Shown: positions 51,470 to 61,125 of the stretch, one piece after another
Numbering within the stretch: position 1 is the stretch's first letter
How the letters are laid out: every line of letters begins with the position of its first letter
Source: Bacillus sp. AFS088145
GTDB taxonomy: Bacteria > Bacillota > Bacilli > Bacillales > Bacillaceae_G
Length of the DNA: 64,000 nucleotides
Direction: 5' to 3'
NCBI RefSeq assembly: GCF_002564465.1
Contig: NZ_NUUX01000028.1
Span: forward strand, 1-64,000
The notes under the pieces: generated by a model
What the model was told of the DNA's origin: nothing
The model's database searches: none
Seen by the model: only the letters and a program-made list of their open reading frames with translations
Position numbers and translations under genes: made by a program

Positions 51470-52496
51470 GGTTGGTTTAATTGGATATGGTTTTTCAGGA
51501 GCTACGTTCCATGCACCTTTTATAAGTGTTCTAGAAGAATTTGAATTAACAAAAGTTGTTAGTTCAAAAAAGGAAGATATCCAAAGAGATTTAGGAGATA
51601 TAGACGTAGTAAGTAGTTTAGATGAAGTTCTAAAAGATGAATTGATTGACTTAGTGGTCATTACTACGCCAAGTGGTATGCATTATGAAATGGCAAAACA
51701 AAGTTTAGAAGCAGGTAAACATGTCATTTTAGAAAAACCGATGGTCGTGGAAACATGGGAAGCGGAAGAGCTAATTAAGATTGCTGAAGAAAAGAATCGA
51801 GTACTAAGTGTATATCATAATAGAAGATGGGATAATGACTTTTTAACAGTTAAAAAGTTAATAAATGAAGGTGTACTAGGAGAAATCAATACATATCAAG
51901 TTCATTTTGACCGATATAGACCAGAAGTAAGGAATCGATGGAGAGAAAAACAAGGTCCTGGTTCTGGCATGTTATATGATTTAGGTTCACATTTAATTGA
52001 TCAAGCTTTAAGCCTTTTTGGGCAGCCTCAATTCATCTCAGCGGATGTATTTGCACAAAGAGAAAATGCAGAAACAGATGATTATTTTCATATCATTTTG
52101 GGATTTGACAAACTACGTGTAATTTTACATTCTGGCTCCATCATCCCAAGTAACGGACCACGTTTTCAAGTACATGGAAACAAAGGGAGCTTTATTAAGT
52201 ATGGAATAGATGAACAAGAAGCCGCACTAAAAGAAGGTAAAAAACCTACTGAACAAGCATGGGGTATAGATGAACCGCAATTCTATGGAAAGCTCTATAC
52301 TCTTGACGGCGAAAAAGAAATGGAAGAAACCATTGAAACAATACCAGGTTCGTATACAACATATTACAAGAAAATTGCTGAGAGTATTATCAATGGTTCC
52401 AATGTTCCCGTTACAGGTATAGAAGGCTGGTCTGTTATTAAGATCATTGAAGCAGCATTTAAAAGTAGTGATGAAAAGAAAGTGATTTATCTATAA
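51456..52496 (+). CDS. Gfo/Idh/MocA dehydrogenase, IolW-like
   Basis: 346 residues from GTG 51456, preceded by GAGAGGA inside the end of the deoR gene. Rossmann motif VGLIGYGFSGATFHAPF, EKPMV lysine motif, YHNRRWDNDFLTVKKLI, NTYQVHFDRYRPEVRNRWREK and DLGSHLIDQALSLFG. These long matches are those of B. subtilis IolW (YvaA), an NADP-dependent scyllo-inositol dehydrogenase that reduces scyllo-inosose. Substrate assignment is by similarity only. Confidence 0.88.
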   Translation: MKKIKVGLIGYGFSGATFHAPFISVLEEFELTKVVSSKKEDIQRDLGDIDVVSSLDEVLKDELIDLVVITTPSGMHYEMAKQSLEAGKHVILEKPMVVETWEAEELIKIAEEKNRVLSVYHNRRWDNDFLTVKKLINEGVLGEINTYQVHFDRYRPEVRNRWREKQGPGSGMLYDLGSHLIDQALSLFGQPQFISADVFAQRENAETDDYFHIILGFDKLRVILHSGSIIPSNGPRFQVHGNKGSFIKYGIDEQEAALKEGKKPTEQAWGIDEPQFYGKLYTLDGEKEMEETIETIPGSYTTYYKKIAESIINGSNVPVTGIEGWSVIKIIEAAFKSSDEKKVIYL

Positions 52497-52507
52497 TTGG
52501 AGGTTGT

Positions 52508-52990
52508 ATGGAAGAGAAAACTATTCAACAAAAACTTGAAGAGGTAGTAAAACAAGAAGAAAATCTAGTCTTTAATAGTTTTTCAAATAAAGATGCTTTA
52601 GAAATTGGTTTATTAATTATTGAAGCTGCTAAAGAGTTTGATAAACCAGTTGCTATAAATATTTTAAAAAACGGTCAAAGTATTTTCCATTTTGCAATGG
52701 ATCATACATCACCAGACCAAGATTTATGGATCAAGCGAAAATCTAATATTGTTCTCCGTCATCATTGCAGCTCTTATTATATGAGGATTTACAATGAGAT
52801 GAAAAATAGATCATATAATGAATTTTACTCAGCTAGTCCTTATGAGTTTGCAGCACATGGTGGGGCATTTCCTATTAAAATTGAAGGATCGGGCGTAATT
52901 GGCGTCATTACTGTTTCAGGCTTAGCACAAGAGGAAGATCATAATTTGATTGTGGAGGCATTAGCAAAATTCCTAAATAAAACGATTTAA
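52508..52990 (+). CDS. HbpS-like / UPF0303 family protein
   Basis: 160 residues. KPVAINILKNGQSIFHFAMDHTSPDQDLWIKRKSNIVLRHHCSSY and AAHGGAFPIKIEGSGVIGVITVSGLAQEEDHNLIVEAL are hallmarks of the haem-degrading/HbpS-like fold (PF03928) and the UPF0303 subgroup. ATG 52508 after TTGGAGGTTGT, 11 bases from the previous stop: third gene of the deoR operon. Exact role unknown. Confidence 0.85.
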   Translation: MEEKTIQQKLEEVVKQEENLVFNSFSNKDALEIGLLIIEAAKEFDKPVAINILKNGQSIFHFAMDHTSPDQDLWIKRKSNIVLRHHCSSYYMRIYNEMKNRSYNEFYSASPYEFAAHGGAFPIKIEGSGVIGVITVSGLAQEEDHNLIVEALAKFLNKTI

Positions 52991-53042
52991 TTTTAATCTA
53001 TATAAATAATAGATTTTTTTAAAAAAATTATTATGGAATTTC

Positions 53043-53071
53043 AAAGGAGTCGGATTATCGGCTCCTTTTTT
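53043..53071 (+). terminator. Terminator of the deoR operon
   Basis: AAAGGAG-tcgg and tcgg-CTCCTTTTTT stem. Confidence 0.85.
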
Positions 53072-53275
53072 ACATGGGTTGCGACCAAAATATCGAACAT
53101 TTTTTTAGTATGGTTTCAGTTCAATGAAATAAAGGGATTCAATACCACCACACACATCGAATATAAAAGAGCTATTCGTTCGAACAAATCTTTACGCGAA
53201 TCATTAAACAAACAAAGCTATTCGTCTGTCAAAAATGATTAGAATCTAAAAATCATAAAATAGGGTGTGTAAACA

Positions 53276-53776
53276 GTGAACATTAGAGAAATCAAACTAG
53301 AGGATGCAGAAAATTTTGCAAAACTAATTATAGAAGTTGAAAACCAGGCAGATTTCATGCTGTATGGAGCAGGGGAAAGGAAGACCACAACTGAAAAACA
53401 ACGAAAACAGTTAGAAGTGATTGAAAAATCCCCAAATTCGACCATATTTGTTGCGGAAGAAACTACTGGCAGGTTAGTCGGTTATGCGTTTGCAATTGGG
53501 AGTACCGCAAAAAGGAAAAAACATTCGGTGTATCTTGCAATTGGTATTTTAGAGGAATTTACAGGGAAGGGACTTGGGACAAAATTATTTCAAGCATTAG
53601 AAGAATGGGCAATTAATCATAGTATATTCAGATTAGAATTAACTGTTGTAAAACAGAATGAAGTAGCAGTAGGTTTATATAAAAAGATGGGTTATCAAAT
53701 CGAAGGAACAAAAATAAATTCCTTAATAATAGATGGTAAAAGATTTGATGAGTATTATATGGCTAAGATATTATAA
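53276..53776 (+). CDS. GNAT-family N-acetyltransferase
   Basis: 166 residues. NIREIKLEDAENFAKLI start, LAIGILEEFTGKGLGTKLFQALEEWA as the acetyl-CoA-binding motif A, then LTVVKQNEVAVGLYKKMGYQIEG motif B. GTG 53276 after AAATAGGGTGTGTAAAC. Acceptor unknown. Single gene; 53072-53275 contains no supported gene. Confidence 0.9.
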   Translation: MNIREIKLEDAENFAKLIIEVENQADFMLYGAGERKTTTEKQRKQLEVIEKSPNSTIFVAEETTGRLVGYAFAIGSTAKRKKHSVYLAIGILEEFTGKGLGTKLFQALEEWAINHSIFRLELTVVKQNEVAVGLYKKMGYQIEGTKINSLIIDGKRFDEYYMAKIL

Positions 53777-54016
53777 TGTCTAATAGATTGGCCTAAAGTA
53801 ATGGGATTTGTTGGTGGAATTGCTGGATGGGCTTTGAATTATTTTCTTTTGAAAAATCGTTAAAAATCTATTCATAATTTTAAGTTGCGTTAAGTTGATA
53901 ATTTTTAAAAAAATTGGGAGGAATTTTTCAAAAAATTACCATTTTCATTTTCCTTTCATAATTGTATGGGATTATAAATTGTATTTAAATTACATATGAA
54001 AGGGAATGATATTTTA

Positions 54017-54880
54017 ATGTCAACTGCCAAAAAAGTTTTAAAGTCGTCAGTTAGTAAAATACCACAATTGACACTGTTATTTTGGATCATGAAGATTGCT
54101 GCAACAACACTAGGAGAAACGGGTAGTGATTTAGTGACTGTACCTGGAACAGAAGATAATTATTTAACACCTTTTCTGTTTTTCGTTGGTGTATTTGCTG
54201 TCTTTTTAACGATTCAATTGTTTGTAAAGAGATATGTATCAACTGTCTATTGGACTGTTATTCTATCTACTAGTCTTGCAGGTACAGCGTTTTCAGATTA
54301 TATGGATCGTTCATTAGGGTTAGGCTATATGAAAGGCTCACTAATTCTAATAAGTTTACTTGCTATCATTTTTATTTTTTGGTATTTTACAGAGCCAACG
54401 TTAAACGTAAAAAATATTTCGACGAAAAGGGTAGAGGTTTTATATTGGGTTGCTATTCTTGTTTCTAATACATTAGGGACTGCAGCAGGTGATTTTTTAT
54501 CTCATAAATCTGAAGGAGTAGGTACGTTAGCAGGTGGAAGGAGTTACCTAGAACAAGGATTAGGACTAACTATTGCACAAGGGGCAATGCTAACAGGTGG
54601 TTTAATATTATTAATACTTTTAGCATACAGGTTTACAAATTTAAATAGAGTATTTTTATTTTGGGTAGCGTTCGTACTGACACGGCCGTTTGGAGCAACA
54701 TTTGGAGATTTCCTAATTAAACCACAAGAAAAAGGCGGATTAGGATTAGAGAATGGTACACAAATCGCATCTGCAATTTTATTAGGTGTTCTTATCGTCT
54801 GTATAATCATCCAGTTTGTAACAGATAAATCAAAACTAAATAAATTGAAAATGAATGAATCTGATATTCAAGTAAGTTAA
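54017..54880 (+). CDS. DUF347-repeat membrane protein (COG4705 type)
   Basis: 287 residues from ATG 54017; AAAGGGA at 53999-54005 is its site, which the earlier ATG 53996 precedes. Four internal repeats, each a membrane helix pair with a conserved G-x-x-x-(S/G)D core: KIAATTLGETGSD, STSLAGTAFSDYMDR, SNTLGTAAGDFLSH and TRPFGATFGDFL. Transport or metal-related functions have been proposed for the family; none is certain. Single gene with its own terminator. Confidence 0.85.
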   Translation: MSTAKKVLKSSVSKIPQLTLLFWIMKIAATTLGETGSDLVTVPGTEDNYLTPFLFFVGVFAVFLTIQLFVKRYVSTVYWTVILSTSLAGTAFSDYMDRSLGLGYMKGSLILISLLAIIFIFWYFTEPTLNVKNISTKRVEVLYWVAILVSNTLGTAAGDFLSHKSEGVGTLAGGRSYLEQGLGLTIAQGAMLTGGLILLILLAYRFTNLNRVFLFWVAFVLTRPFGATFGDFLIKPQEKGGLGLENGTQIASAILLGVLIVCIIIQFVTDKSKLNKLKMNESDIQVS

Positions 54881-54903
54881 TTTCATTTAAGGTTTATATA
54901 ATA

Positions 54904-54950
54904 GGAGAGTGGGAGGTAAGTAATATAACTAACCTCTCACTCTCTTTATT
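54904..54950 (+). terminator. Terminator after the DUF347 gene
   Basis: GAGAGTGGGAGGT and ACCTCTCACTCTC stem, T-rich after. Confidence 0.8.
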
Positions 54951-54961
54951 ATTATTTTAGA

Positions 54962-54986
54962 AGAAAAAAAGCTGCCAAAGCAGCTT
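54962..54986 (-). terminator. Terminator of the deacetylase operon
   Basis: On the minus strand AAGCTGC-tttg-GCAGCTT is followed by seven T. Confidence 0.85.
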
Positions 54987-55003
54987 AAATTAAAATATAT
55001 AAG

Positions 55004-55858
55004 TTATTTAATCTCTTTTAAATCTAGCCATTCAGAATATGTCAAAATGTTTAGTTCATCTTTTTTACTTACGACATAATTAACAATCGTTTTAAACTTT
55101 TCTGGATCAAAATTCATTTGAGCTTTATCAGCTTTTTTTTCAAATCGATGATTAGTAAATACAATTGATTGTTGCGTCTTAATTGCCAAGTCAATTTGTT
55201 CTTTAACCCATGAAATGTCTGTACTAGGAAGTAAATTAATCGTACGAACTTCATATTTTTTGATATTGTTTGTTTGTATTCCATCCTTAATGGTACGAGC
55301 ACTTCGATAATGTTCTTCCTGTAAGGTTTTTAAAGTATCTTGATTAAAAGAACCATATGGATAAACAGCGATATTACTTGCTCTTGTAAAACAGTGTTGA
55401 TCAAGCCATTCACGTGCAACGTTTAATTCACTTTTTTGCTCTTGTTTTTTTAAACTTGCTAAATGTCGATGTGTATTTGTATGATTCATCAAATCCCAAC
55501 CAGAACGATATAAAGTATTTAATTGACGTAATGACATATATCCTTTAGTTCCTATTTTCGAAGGAATGACAGCAATACTTCCTTTTAGATCATTATCCTT
55601 TAAGATTTTAAAACCTTTCGTAAATTGCGTTTCCCATCCATCATCCATTGTAAAAATAATGTTAGCTTTATTTTTGTTTTTTTCAATTTCTTGTGGTGTT
55701 TGTACTTTACTTTGCAAATTTTTACAATTAGTAGTTTGCGGCAAATTATTTTGTTGTTTAGGTTCTGACAAATAAGATGCACTACTTTTCATAAACGGAT
55801 ATGCTATCAAAAATGATGAAATTAGAACAGCATATACGATAATTAGTTTTTTATCCAA
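55004..55858 (-). CDS. Polysaccharide deacetylase, membrane-anchored
   Basis: 284 residues. N-terminal anchor or uncleaved signal (about 4-24), then an NodB-type domain: TMDDGW with the catalytic Asp pair, HTNTH as the metal-binding H-x3-H and the late NHRF. It removes acetyl groups from a poly-N-acetylhexosamine polymer outside the cell. The start overlaps the end of the GT2 gene, so the two are translated together, as in the poly-GlcNAc (IcaA/IcaB, PgaC/PgaB) pairs. Confidence 0.88.
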   Translation of the reverse strand: MDKKLIIVYAVLISSFLIAYPFMKSSASYLSEPKQQNNLPQTTNCKNLQSKVQTPQEIEKNKNKANIIFTMDDGWETQFTKGFKILKDNDLKGSIAVIPSKIGTKGYMSLRQLNTLYRSGWDLMNHTNTHRHLASLKKQEQKSELNVAREWLDQHCFTRASNIAVYPYGSFNQDTLKTLQEEHYRSARTIKDGIQTNNIKKYEVRTINLLPSTDISWVKEQIDLAIKTQQSIVFTNHRFEKKADKAQMNFDPEKFKTIVNYVVSKKDELNILTYSEWLDLKEIK

Positions 55859-57221
55859 CGTTCTTCATTCCTTTATCCTTTTCTAACTCATAAATTCTCC
55901 CAGATCGTGAAACTTTGTTCCAATCATTACGGTTTATAAAATAGGAAATAGTACCAAATAGTACAAAAAATAATGTTACAAAACGATAGACAAATAAGTC
56001 TAAAATAATTGTAACTGTCAATCTGATCTTTTCTTTGCCTTTAAATTTAACGCCATAATAATTAGCCAAATACATAGCAAATATACTATAAATAAAATTT
56101 AAAGATACAACTCCGAGCAGATAGAATAATAGTAGATTTTGAGCATGTCCTATATTTGTAAATAACAAATAGCCAAAATTAAAAAGCGTAAAATAGATAG
56201 CAACTGTACCTAAAATAAAAGAATCGATTAGCATAAAGAAAGAAACTGTGCGAAATAAAAAGGTCTTTATAAGCATCGGAAAATAATAAATGACACAGTC
56301 AATAAATGCCTTTTGCCAACGAATTCTTTGTTTAAATAAATCCTTCCAGGTTTCTGGACACTCTGTATAACATACAGCATTAGGGACAAAAACCATTTTC
56401 TTGCCAGGATTTTTTAAAATGTATTGTTGGAATTTTAATGTAATGTCGATATCTTCTCCTAAAGTCTTTCTATATCCACCAACTTTAAATAAAATATCTC
56501 TATTAAAAACCCCGAATGCCCCAGAAATAACGGAGAGTGCATCGAATTTCGCAAGAGAAACTCTATTAATATAGAATCCTTTTATGAATTCAAAAATTTG
56601 AAATCGAATGACATGATTAACTGATAAAGTACGCTCGATATTTTTTTGATTAAATTGAACACCTTGAAGGGGGTGCACCATTCCTCCTGCGGCTAATACA
56701 TCAGGATCTTGGAAAACTTCATTCAGAATATGCAATGCATCGTTTGCAAGAATACTATCTGCATCTAAAGTTACGACTAATTCATTTTTAGAGTATTCGA
56801 TTCCAGCGTTTAAGGCGTCATGTTTTCCACCATTTACTTTATCTATTACGTATACATTTGGGTATATAGTCGATTTATAAAAGTTTTTGATTTTAGTACT
56901 CTTTAACTGATTTGATATTTTTCGATCTTCCGGTGTTAGACGAAGCAGTTTATGTAAAATTTTCATGGTTCCATCTTGAGATCCATCGTTAATATAAATA
57001 ACTTCTTTTGTTGAATAATCTAATCTATTAATCCCTTTAATAGCTGTTTCGATAATGCTTTCTTCGTTAAAGCATGGTATAAGTATGCTGATGCTTTTAT
57101 TAGTTTGTATTATGTTTTGTTTTCGTTTCTTACGATTATAAAAGATTGGAAGAGCATTGATCATATGTAAGATTGGGAAAAAGGTACATAAGAATAGGGT
57201 GAGTATTGTAACAAATTGCAT
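55851..57221 (-). CDS. Processive family 2 glycosyltransferase
   Basis: 456 residues. An N-terminal membrane segment, the GT-A domain with INDGSQDGT (UDP site), TLDADSI (DxD), GEDIDITL (acceptor Asp) and QRIRWQKA (Q-x-x-R-W), and three to four C-terminal helices. This is the pattern of membrane synthases that make and export beta-linked polymers such as poly-GlcNAc or hyaluronan-like chains. ATG 57221 after TAAGGAGATTTAAT. Forms an operon with the deacetylase; no IcaC/PgaD-type helper is seen. Confidence 0.88.
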   Translation of the reverse strand: MQFVTILTLFLCTFFPILHMINALPIFYNRKKRKQNIIQTNKSISILIPCFNEESIIETAIKGINRLDYSTKEVIYINDGSQDGTMKILHKLLRLTPEDRKISNQLKSTKIKNFYKSTIYPNVYVIDKVNGGKHDALNAGIEYSKNELVVTLDADSILANDALHILNEVFQDPDVLAAGGMVHPLQGVQFNQKNIERTLSVNHVIRFQIFEFIKGFYINRVSLAKFDALSVISGAFGVFNRDILFKVGGYRKTLGEDIDITLKFQQYILKNPGKKMVFVPNAVCYTECPETWKDLFKQRIRWQKAFIDCVIYYFPMLIKTFLFRTVSFFMLIDSFILGTVAIYFTLFNFGYLLFTNIGHAQNLLLFYLLGVVSLNFIYSIFAMYLANYYGVKFKGKEKIRLTVTIILDLFVYRFVTLFFVLFGTISYFINRNDWNKVSRSGRIYELEKDKGMKNVG

Positions 57222-57832
57222 AATTAAATCTCCTTAAAACTTGTATTGTTACGTATTTTCAATATCTGAATATGAAAGAAAAATAATCACTCAGTCATAA
57301 CAATATTAGATTTCTACTTTGATTATTTTAACGAGATTTTGGCTTTTTTAATATGTTATTATTTGAACAATTTATTTCAAAATGAATACTAACAATACAA
57401 ATATTAAAATGTTTTCTAAATTCATGGTAATTTCACGTACCGTATTTAATTTTATCTAAATAGTTTTGATTAGTAAGAAACAGAAAGGCAATGTCTCTAT
57501 TTTTGAAATGGCCCAAAAATGCACTATTCTTAAAGAGGGGACATAATTATACTTGCAGCTGGCGGAGTATCTAAAATGTGATTTAGTTGAAGTGAAGAGG
57601 CAATGATTAAGCTTGGATATTGAAGTCACTATATGAATGCTCATCAAATTTGCACAGTACCGTTTTAACCTCTGTAGGAATTATGTTGCCAATTGTGAAC
57701 ATCGATAATTAGTATGATGAATCTTATTGGAAGTGGATATAAGAATTTGTTTTATAAAATAGAATTGTTATGAATTATTTATTATAGTAGCTTTAGTTAT
57801 TAGAACTAATTCGCGAAATTGATAAGGATAAT
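57222..57832. other. 610-base gap with a decayed coding stretch
   Basis: From about 57480 a plus frame reads GNVSIFEMAQKCTILKEGT, stop, LYLQLAEYLKCDLVEVKRQ, stop, with no start or site. It looks like a small gene inactivated by stops. Elsewhere the gap is AT-rich and shows only the promoter region of the GT2 gene near 57240-57330. Confidence 0.4.
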
Positions 57833-57873
57833 TAAAAACAGCCGAAACTTAATAAGATTCAGCTGTTTTGTTT
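57833..57873. terminator. Terminator of the nucleoside transporter gene
   Basis: AAAACAGCcGAA and TTCaGCTGTTTT with T runs on both strands. Confidence 0.8.
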
Positions 57874-57899
57874 TACATTAATTTTTAATGCTTAAAGTA

Positions 57900-59078
57900 C
57901 TATCTAACAAATAAACCTACAATCGTTCCTGTTAAAACTGAACCTAGCGTAGCAACTAATAATACTCTTAAACCAATTTTAGCAAAAAGCTCTGATTGTT
58001 TTTTATCAATCGCAGCAATTGCACCATATATAATTCCAATTGATGAAAAGTTAGCAAAAGATACTAAGAATGATGACACGATTGCTACAGTTTTTGTTGA
58101 TAAATTAGGAATGATTTTTTGGAAATCAAGCATTGCAACAAACTCATTTGCAGCAACTTTTGTACCCATTATTGATCCTGAACGTACTAATTCATCTGTT
58201 GGGATACCCATAATGAAAGCAACAGGTGCAAAAACATATCCTAAAATTTCAGTAAATGTCATTCCGATAATCGCATTGAATACGAAATTAATCATAGCAA
58301 GTAAACCAATGTAGGTTATTAACATTGCTCCAACAATTAAGGCAACTTTACCACCATCAAGTGCACCGTTACCGATGGCTTCAAATAACGACTTTTCTTT
58401 AATCATTTCTTTGACATTAATTTCTTCATCTTGTTCTGATGTAACAGGACATGCCATTGAAGAAAGAATTAAACCAGAGAACACGTTGATCGGCAGTGCA
58501 ACTAGTACATATTCAGGGGGAATCATTTGCATATATGCACCTAAGATCGAACATGATACCGCTACTAACGAAGATGTAACGACAACAAATAATCGGTTAG
58601 GTGTAAGTTTATGTAATTCGGTTTTAACAGAAAGAATTGCTGTTGTATCACCGAATACCATACTATTTACAGCAACGAATGACTCAATCTTTGGTAATCC
58701 TGTAACTTTAGCAACTGCTCCACCGATATATTTAATTGCTAACGGTAGTATTCTTGTGTAAGTCAAAATTGATAATAATGAAGATACGAATATGATCATC
58801 ATTAAAACGTTTATCCAAAAATAACCCTTTGTCGATAAATCACCGAATACAAATGAAATACCTTCGTTACCAAAGGATAATACCTTATTAAAGAAAGAGA
58901 CGATCTTTTGTAAAACTGTTCTACCAATTGAGGTTTTTAGCATAAACCAAGCTAAAATCAATTGAACCACTAACATAATTGCAACAGCTTTATAGTTAAT
59001 GTGTTTTTTATCATTAGACATTAGCCAACAAATAATAAGTATCAAGATAATGCCAATGATTGCGATAATATATGACAT
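57900..59078 (-). CDS. nupC: Concentrative nucleoside transporter (NupC family)
   Basis: 392 residues, the normal bacterial CNT length. The core SFVFGDLSTKGYFW, VNSMVFGDTTAILSVKTELHKLT, IPPEYVLVALPINVFSGLILSSMACPVTS and GSIMGTKVAANEFVAMLDF are CNT hallmarks. Imports pyrimidine or purine nucleosides with protons or sodium. ATG 59078 after TTTGGAGGAAAATAA. The XapX gene upstream on the same strand is about 100 bases away. Confidence 0.88.
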   Translation of the reverse strand: MSYIIAIIGIILILIICWLMSNDKKHINYKAVAIMLVVQLILAWFMLKTSIGRTVLQKIVSFFNKVLSFGNEGISFVFGDLSTKGYFWINVLMMIIFVSSLLSILTYTRILPLAIKYIGGAVAKVTGLPKIESFVAVNSMVFGDTTAILSVKTELHKLTPNRLFVVVTSSLVAVSCSILGAYMQMIPPEYVLVALPINVFSGLILSSMACPVTSEQDEEINVKEMIKEKSLFEAIGNGALDGGKVALIVGAMLITYIGLLAMINFVFNAIIGMTFTEILGYVFAPVAFIMGIPTDELVRSGSIMGTKVAANEFVAMLDFQKIIPNLSTKTVAIVSSFLVSFANFSSIGIIYGAIAAIDKKQSELFAKIGLRVLLVATLGSVLTGTIVGLFVR

Positions 59079-59178
59079 TTATTTTCCTCCAAACTACAAA
59101 ATCGTAGAATAATTTCTAATTTGCAATCTTATTGTTTCCAATCAATATAAAAATATCATTAAATAAAGTAAGCTTTAT

Positions 59179-59334
59179 TTAAATAAATAGCTGAACTAAT
59201 TTCATGCCACCCCAAACACCTATAATCCCACAAATTGCTGAAAATACAGGTGGTGCCGGAATTGGTAATTTAATGAGAGTAAATACAACTCCAACAATTA
59301 AACCTGCGATTAAGCTCATAATTATTTCATGCAT
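59179..59334 (-). CDS. XapX-domain membrane protein (51 aa)
   Basis: ATG 59334 with AAAAGGAGTTAGTAAAT. The whole protein is one XapX domain: SLIAGLIVGVVFTLIKLPIPAPPVFSAICGIIGVWGGMKLVQL, with the KLPIPAPP signature between two membrane helices. The name comes from the E. coli xanthosine locus, so sitting near a nucleoside transporter is fitting. Function is unknown. 59335-59575 holds its promoter region (TTGTAT, 17 bp, GATAAT on the minus strand). Confidence 0.82.
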   Translation of the reverse strand: MHEIIMSLIAGLIVGVVFTLIKLPIPAPPVFSAICGIIGVWGGMKLVQLFI

Positions 59335-59575
59335 ATTTACTAACTCCTTTTTGTTTCAACACTTTTTTGTATTACGATTGATACTGATCGCCAATCTTCT
59401 CTGTTAGGGTATTATCCCCAAAAATCATAGCTAATACAAATTACTACACTAAAGAAAACTTTTTTTGTAAATCAAATGGATGGTAGGTAAAAAGAATGTT
59501 TTTAAAGAATATATTTGTAAAGAAAATTCTAATCTTGATCACCTAGAATATTTTCAAGTTGAAAGGGGCTTATGA

Positions 59576-60190
59576 ATGAAACAATCGCTATTGCAAGAAA
59601 TTCATGATTTTACTTTATTTGGTGAACATGCAGATCATTTTGAATACTTAGCAAGTGGAAAAGATGGAGATGTTTACACTAGAGACAATTATGTTATAAA
59701 AGTATTTAAGGAAGATGGAAAAAGTCGAGATGACGGGATGAAACTTCACCTTCTCGAACGAAGTATATACTATCCAAAAGTACATGTATTTACGAATGAT
59801 TTTATGGTAAGTGATCGGATATTTGGTGAAACTTTTTATCAATTAGATGGACACAGTAAAAATTTACGTAAACAATTTGAAACAGAAATTAATCAAGCGA
59901 TCTTTGATGCTCAAAATGCAGGTTTAAATGCATTCGACTTACATAATCATAATTTAATTTTATCAAAAGATGGCGAAGTTCGAATTGTTGACGTCGGACG
60001 ATTTTCTCTTGAAGAAGAAACTCTCCAGCTAGGCTTTTTTAAATCTTTATTTGGAAGTTCAAATCGACGTAACCGAAAACATAAAAAACGTCATGATCAC
60101 TCATCCTCAAGGCATCATTACAAACACTCTTCATCCTCAAGACGCCACCATCGTAGACATTCAAGTTCATATAGCTCTTACTCTTCCTAA
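59576..60190 (+). CDS. Atypical protein-kinase-like protein with Ser/His/Arg tail
   Basis: 204 residues. Residues 20-150 form a minimal kinase-like fold: LASGKDGDVYTRDNYVIKVFKE (G-loop and Lys), AFDLHNHNLIL (catalytic-loop D and N) and RIVDVGRF in place of DFG. Residues 160-204 are a low-complexity tail rich in Ser, His, Arg and Lys. Such tails can bind metals, nucleic acid or spore components; the kinase part resembles small Bacillus kinases of YrzF type. Activity and target are unknown. ATG 59576 with GAAAGGGGCTTATGA. Confidence 0.7.
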   Translation: MKQSLLQEIHDFTLFGEHADHFEYLASGKDGDVYTRDNYVIKVFKEDGKSRDDGMKLHLLERSIYYPKVHVFTNDFMVSDRIFGETFYQLDGHSKNLRKQFETEINQAIFDAQNAGLNAFDLHNHNLILSKDGEVRIVDVGRFSLEEETLQLGFFKSLFGSSNRRNRKHKKRHDHSSSRHHYKHSSSSRRHHRRHSSSYSSYSS

Positions 60191-60192
60191 AT

Positions 60193-60228
60193 AAAAATCC
60201 ACCTTTCTCATCAAAGGTGGATTTTTTT
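60193..60228 (+). terminator. Terminator after the kinase-like gene
   Basis: AAATCCACCTTT and AAAGGTGGATTT with seven T. Confidence 0.92.
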
Positions 60229-60298
60229 CTCAACTGCATAAGTTATAATAGAATGGAAAAACTAACCAATATTATTAATTGTAATATTGGAGGGCAAA

Positions 60299-60820
60299 AT
60301 GTATAAATCAATCGTAGCGTTTATGCTTTTAATATTTCTTGGTTTTTCCTTCGATCATTTCATGGTGGCAGAGGCTAGTGTATTTACAAAAGAAATGTTA
60401 AAAAAAGAAATCGAGAATTACGGAGAAAAAGCAACTAACAAAATCCCGGCATCCTATAGTAAAGAAGATGCGCTAAAAAATGGAGATATATTAATAATAG
60501 GAAGAACTACTAACCATAATGAACGGATTCAAAAATTTATTAATAATGTAAAAAATAAGAAGCCTGACTTTATTCGATTTGTTGAATTTACTTCAAAAGG
60601 TGATCCAGTGATTACCGAATATCAATATAATGGAAAATTAATATACTATCGATTTGATAGTTCAAGGGATCGAACAGACCGATATCGAAAAGGTACATTT
60701 GCGATGAGTAAATTTGTTACAGGACCAAAAGTATTAGAAGACTATTGCCAAAAATTAGTCATAAAAACTAATACGTCATATTTAACAAATTGTTATCATT
60801 TTGATAAGGTGGAATTTTAG
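60299..60820 (+). CDS. Secreted DUF4362 protein
   Basis: 173 residues from ATG 60299 with TTGGAGGGCAAA; a TTG at 60287 overlaps that site. Signal peptide of about 26 residues (SIVAFMLLIFLGFSFDHFMVAEA). The mature part has ALKNGDILIIGRTTNHNERIQKFINNVKNKKPDFIRFVEFTSKGDPVITEYQYNGKLIYYRFDSSRD, the DUF4362 core of Bacillus proteins. Function unknown. Single gene. Confidence 0.8.
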   Translation: MYKSIVAFMLLIFLGFSFDHFMVAEASVFTKEMLKKEIENYGEKATNKIPASYSKEDALKNGDILIIGRTTNHNERIQKFINNVKNKKPDFIRFVEFTSKGDPVITEYQYNGKLIYYRFDSSRDRTDRYRKGTFAMSKFVTGPKVLEDYCQKLVIKTNTSYLTNCYHFDKVEF

Positions 60821-60825
60821 TTTTT

Positions 60826-60857
60826 AAAAACGTCGGTTAAAAAATCGGCGTTTTTTG
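60826..60857 (+). terminator. Terminator after DUF4362 gene
   Basis: AAAACGTCG and CGGCGTTTTTT. Confidence 0.8.
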
Positions 60858-60883
60858 TATTATTGTTAAAAAAAAGCGAATGA

Positions 60884-60991
60884 AATTTCACTTACCGTAA
60901 TTTATATACAAAACAATTTTAGATCTTAAAATTCAAGATTATTAATAAAACTTATTAACTATCCAACCTTGAGAATTTCACTTACCGTAAT
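60884..60991. repeat. 18-bp direct repeat upstream of an unknown gene
   Basis: AATTTCACTTACCGTAAT occurs at 60884-60901 and 60974-60991, exactly 90 bp apart, between a terminator and the 61126 gene. The spacing, near an integral number of helical turns, suits a protein-binding pair. Confidence 0.7.
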
Positions 60992-61125
60992 ATATTCCTA
61001 AAATTATTTCTTTTAACGATAAGATGGACAAAAAGTTCCAAACTAAACTATAATTTCTACATATAACGAATAAAACTACTACTAAAATCTGGAAATAATA
61101 AAGATTCACCAAAGGAGTAAAAAAA

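Noticed and set aside
53033-53242. 69-codon frame after the deoR operon
   Set aside because: Its first codons are the terminator hairpin 53043-53071 and no ribosome site is present.
53780-53863. Short hydrophobic frame (GFVGGIAGWALNYFLLKN)
   Set aside because: No start with a ribosome site and stops on both sides; perhaps a gene remnant but unsupported.
59204-59407. 67-codon plus-strand frame
   Set aside because: Antisense to the XapX gene, which has both a family signature and a ribosome site.
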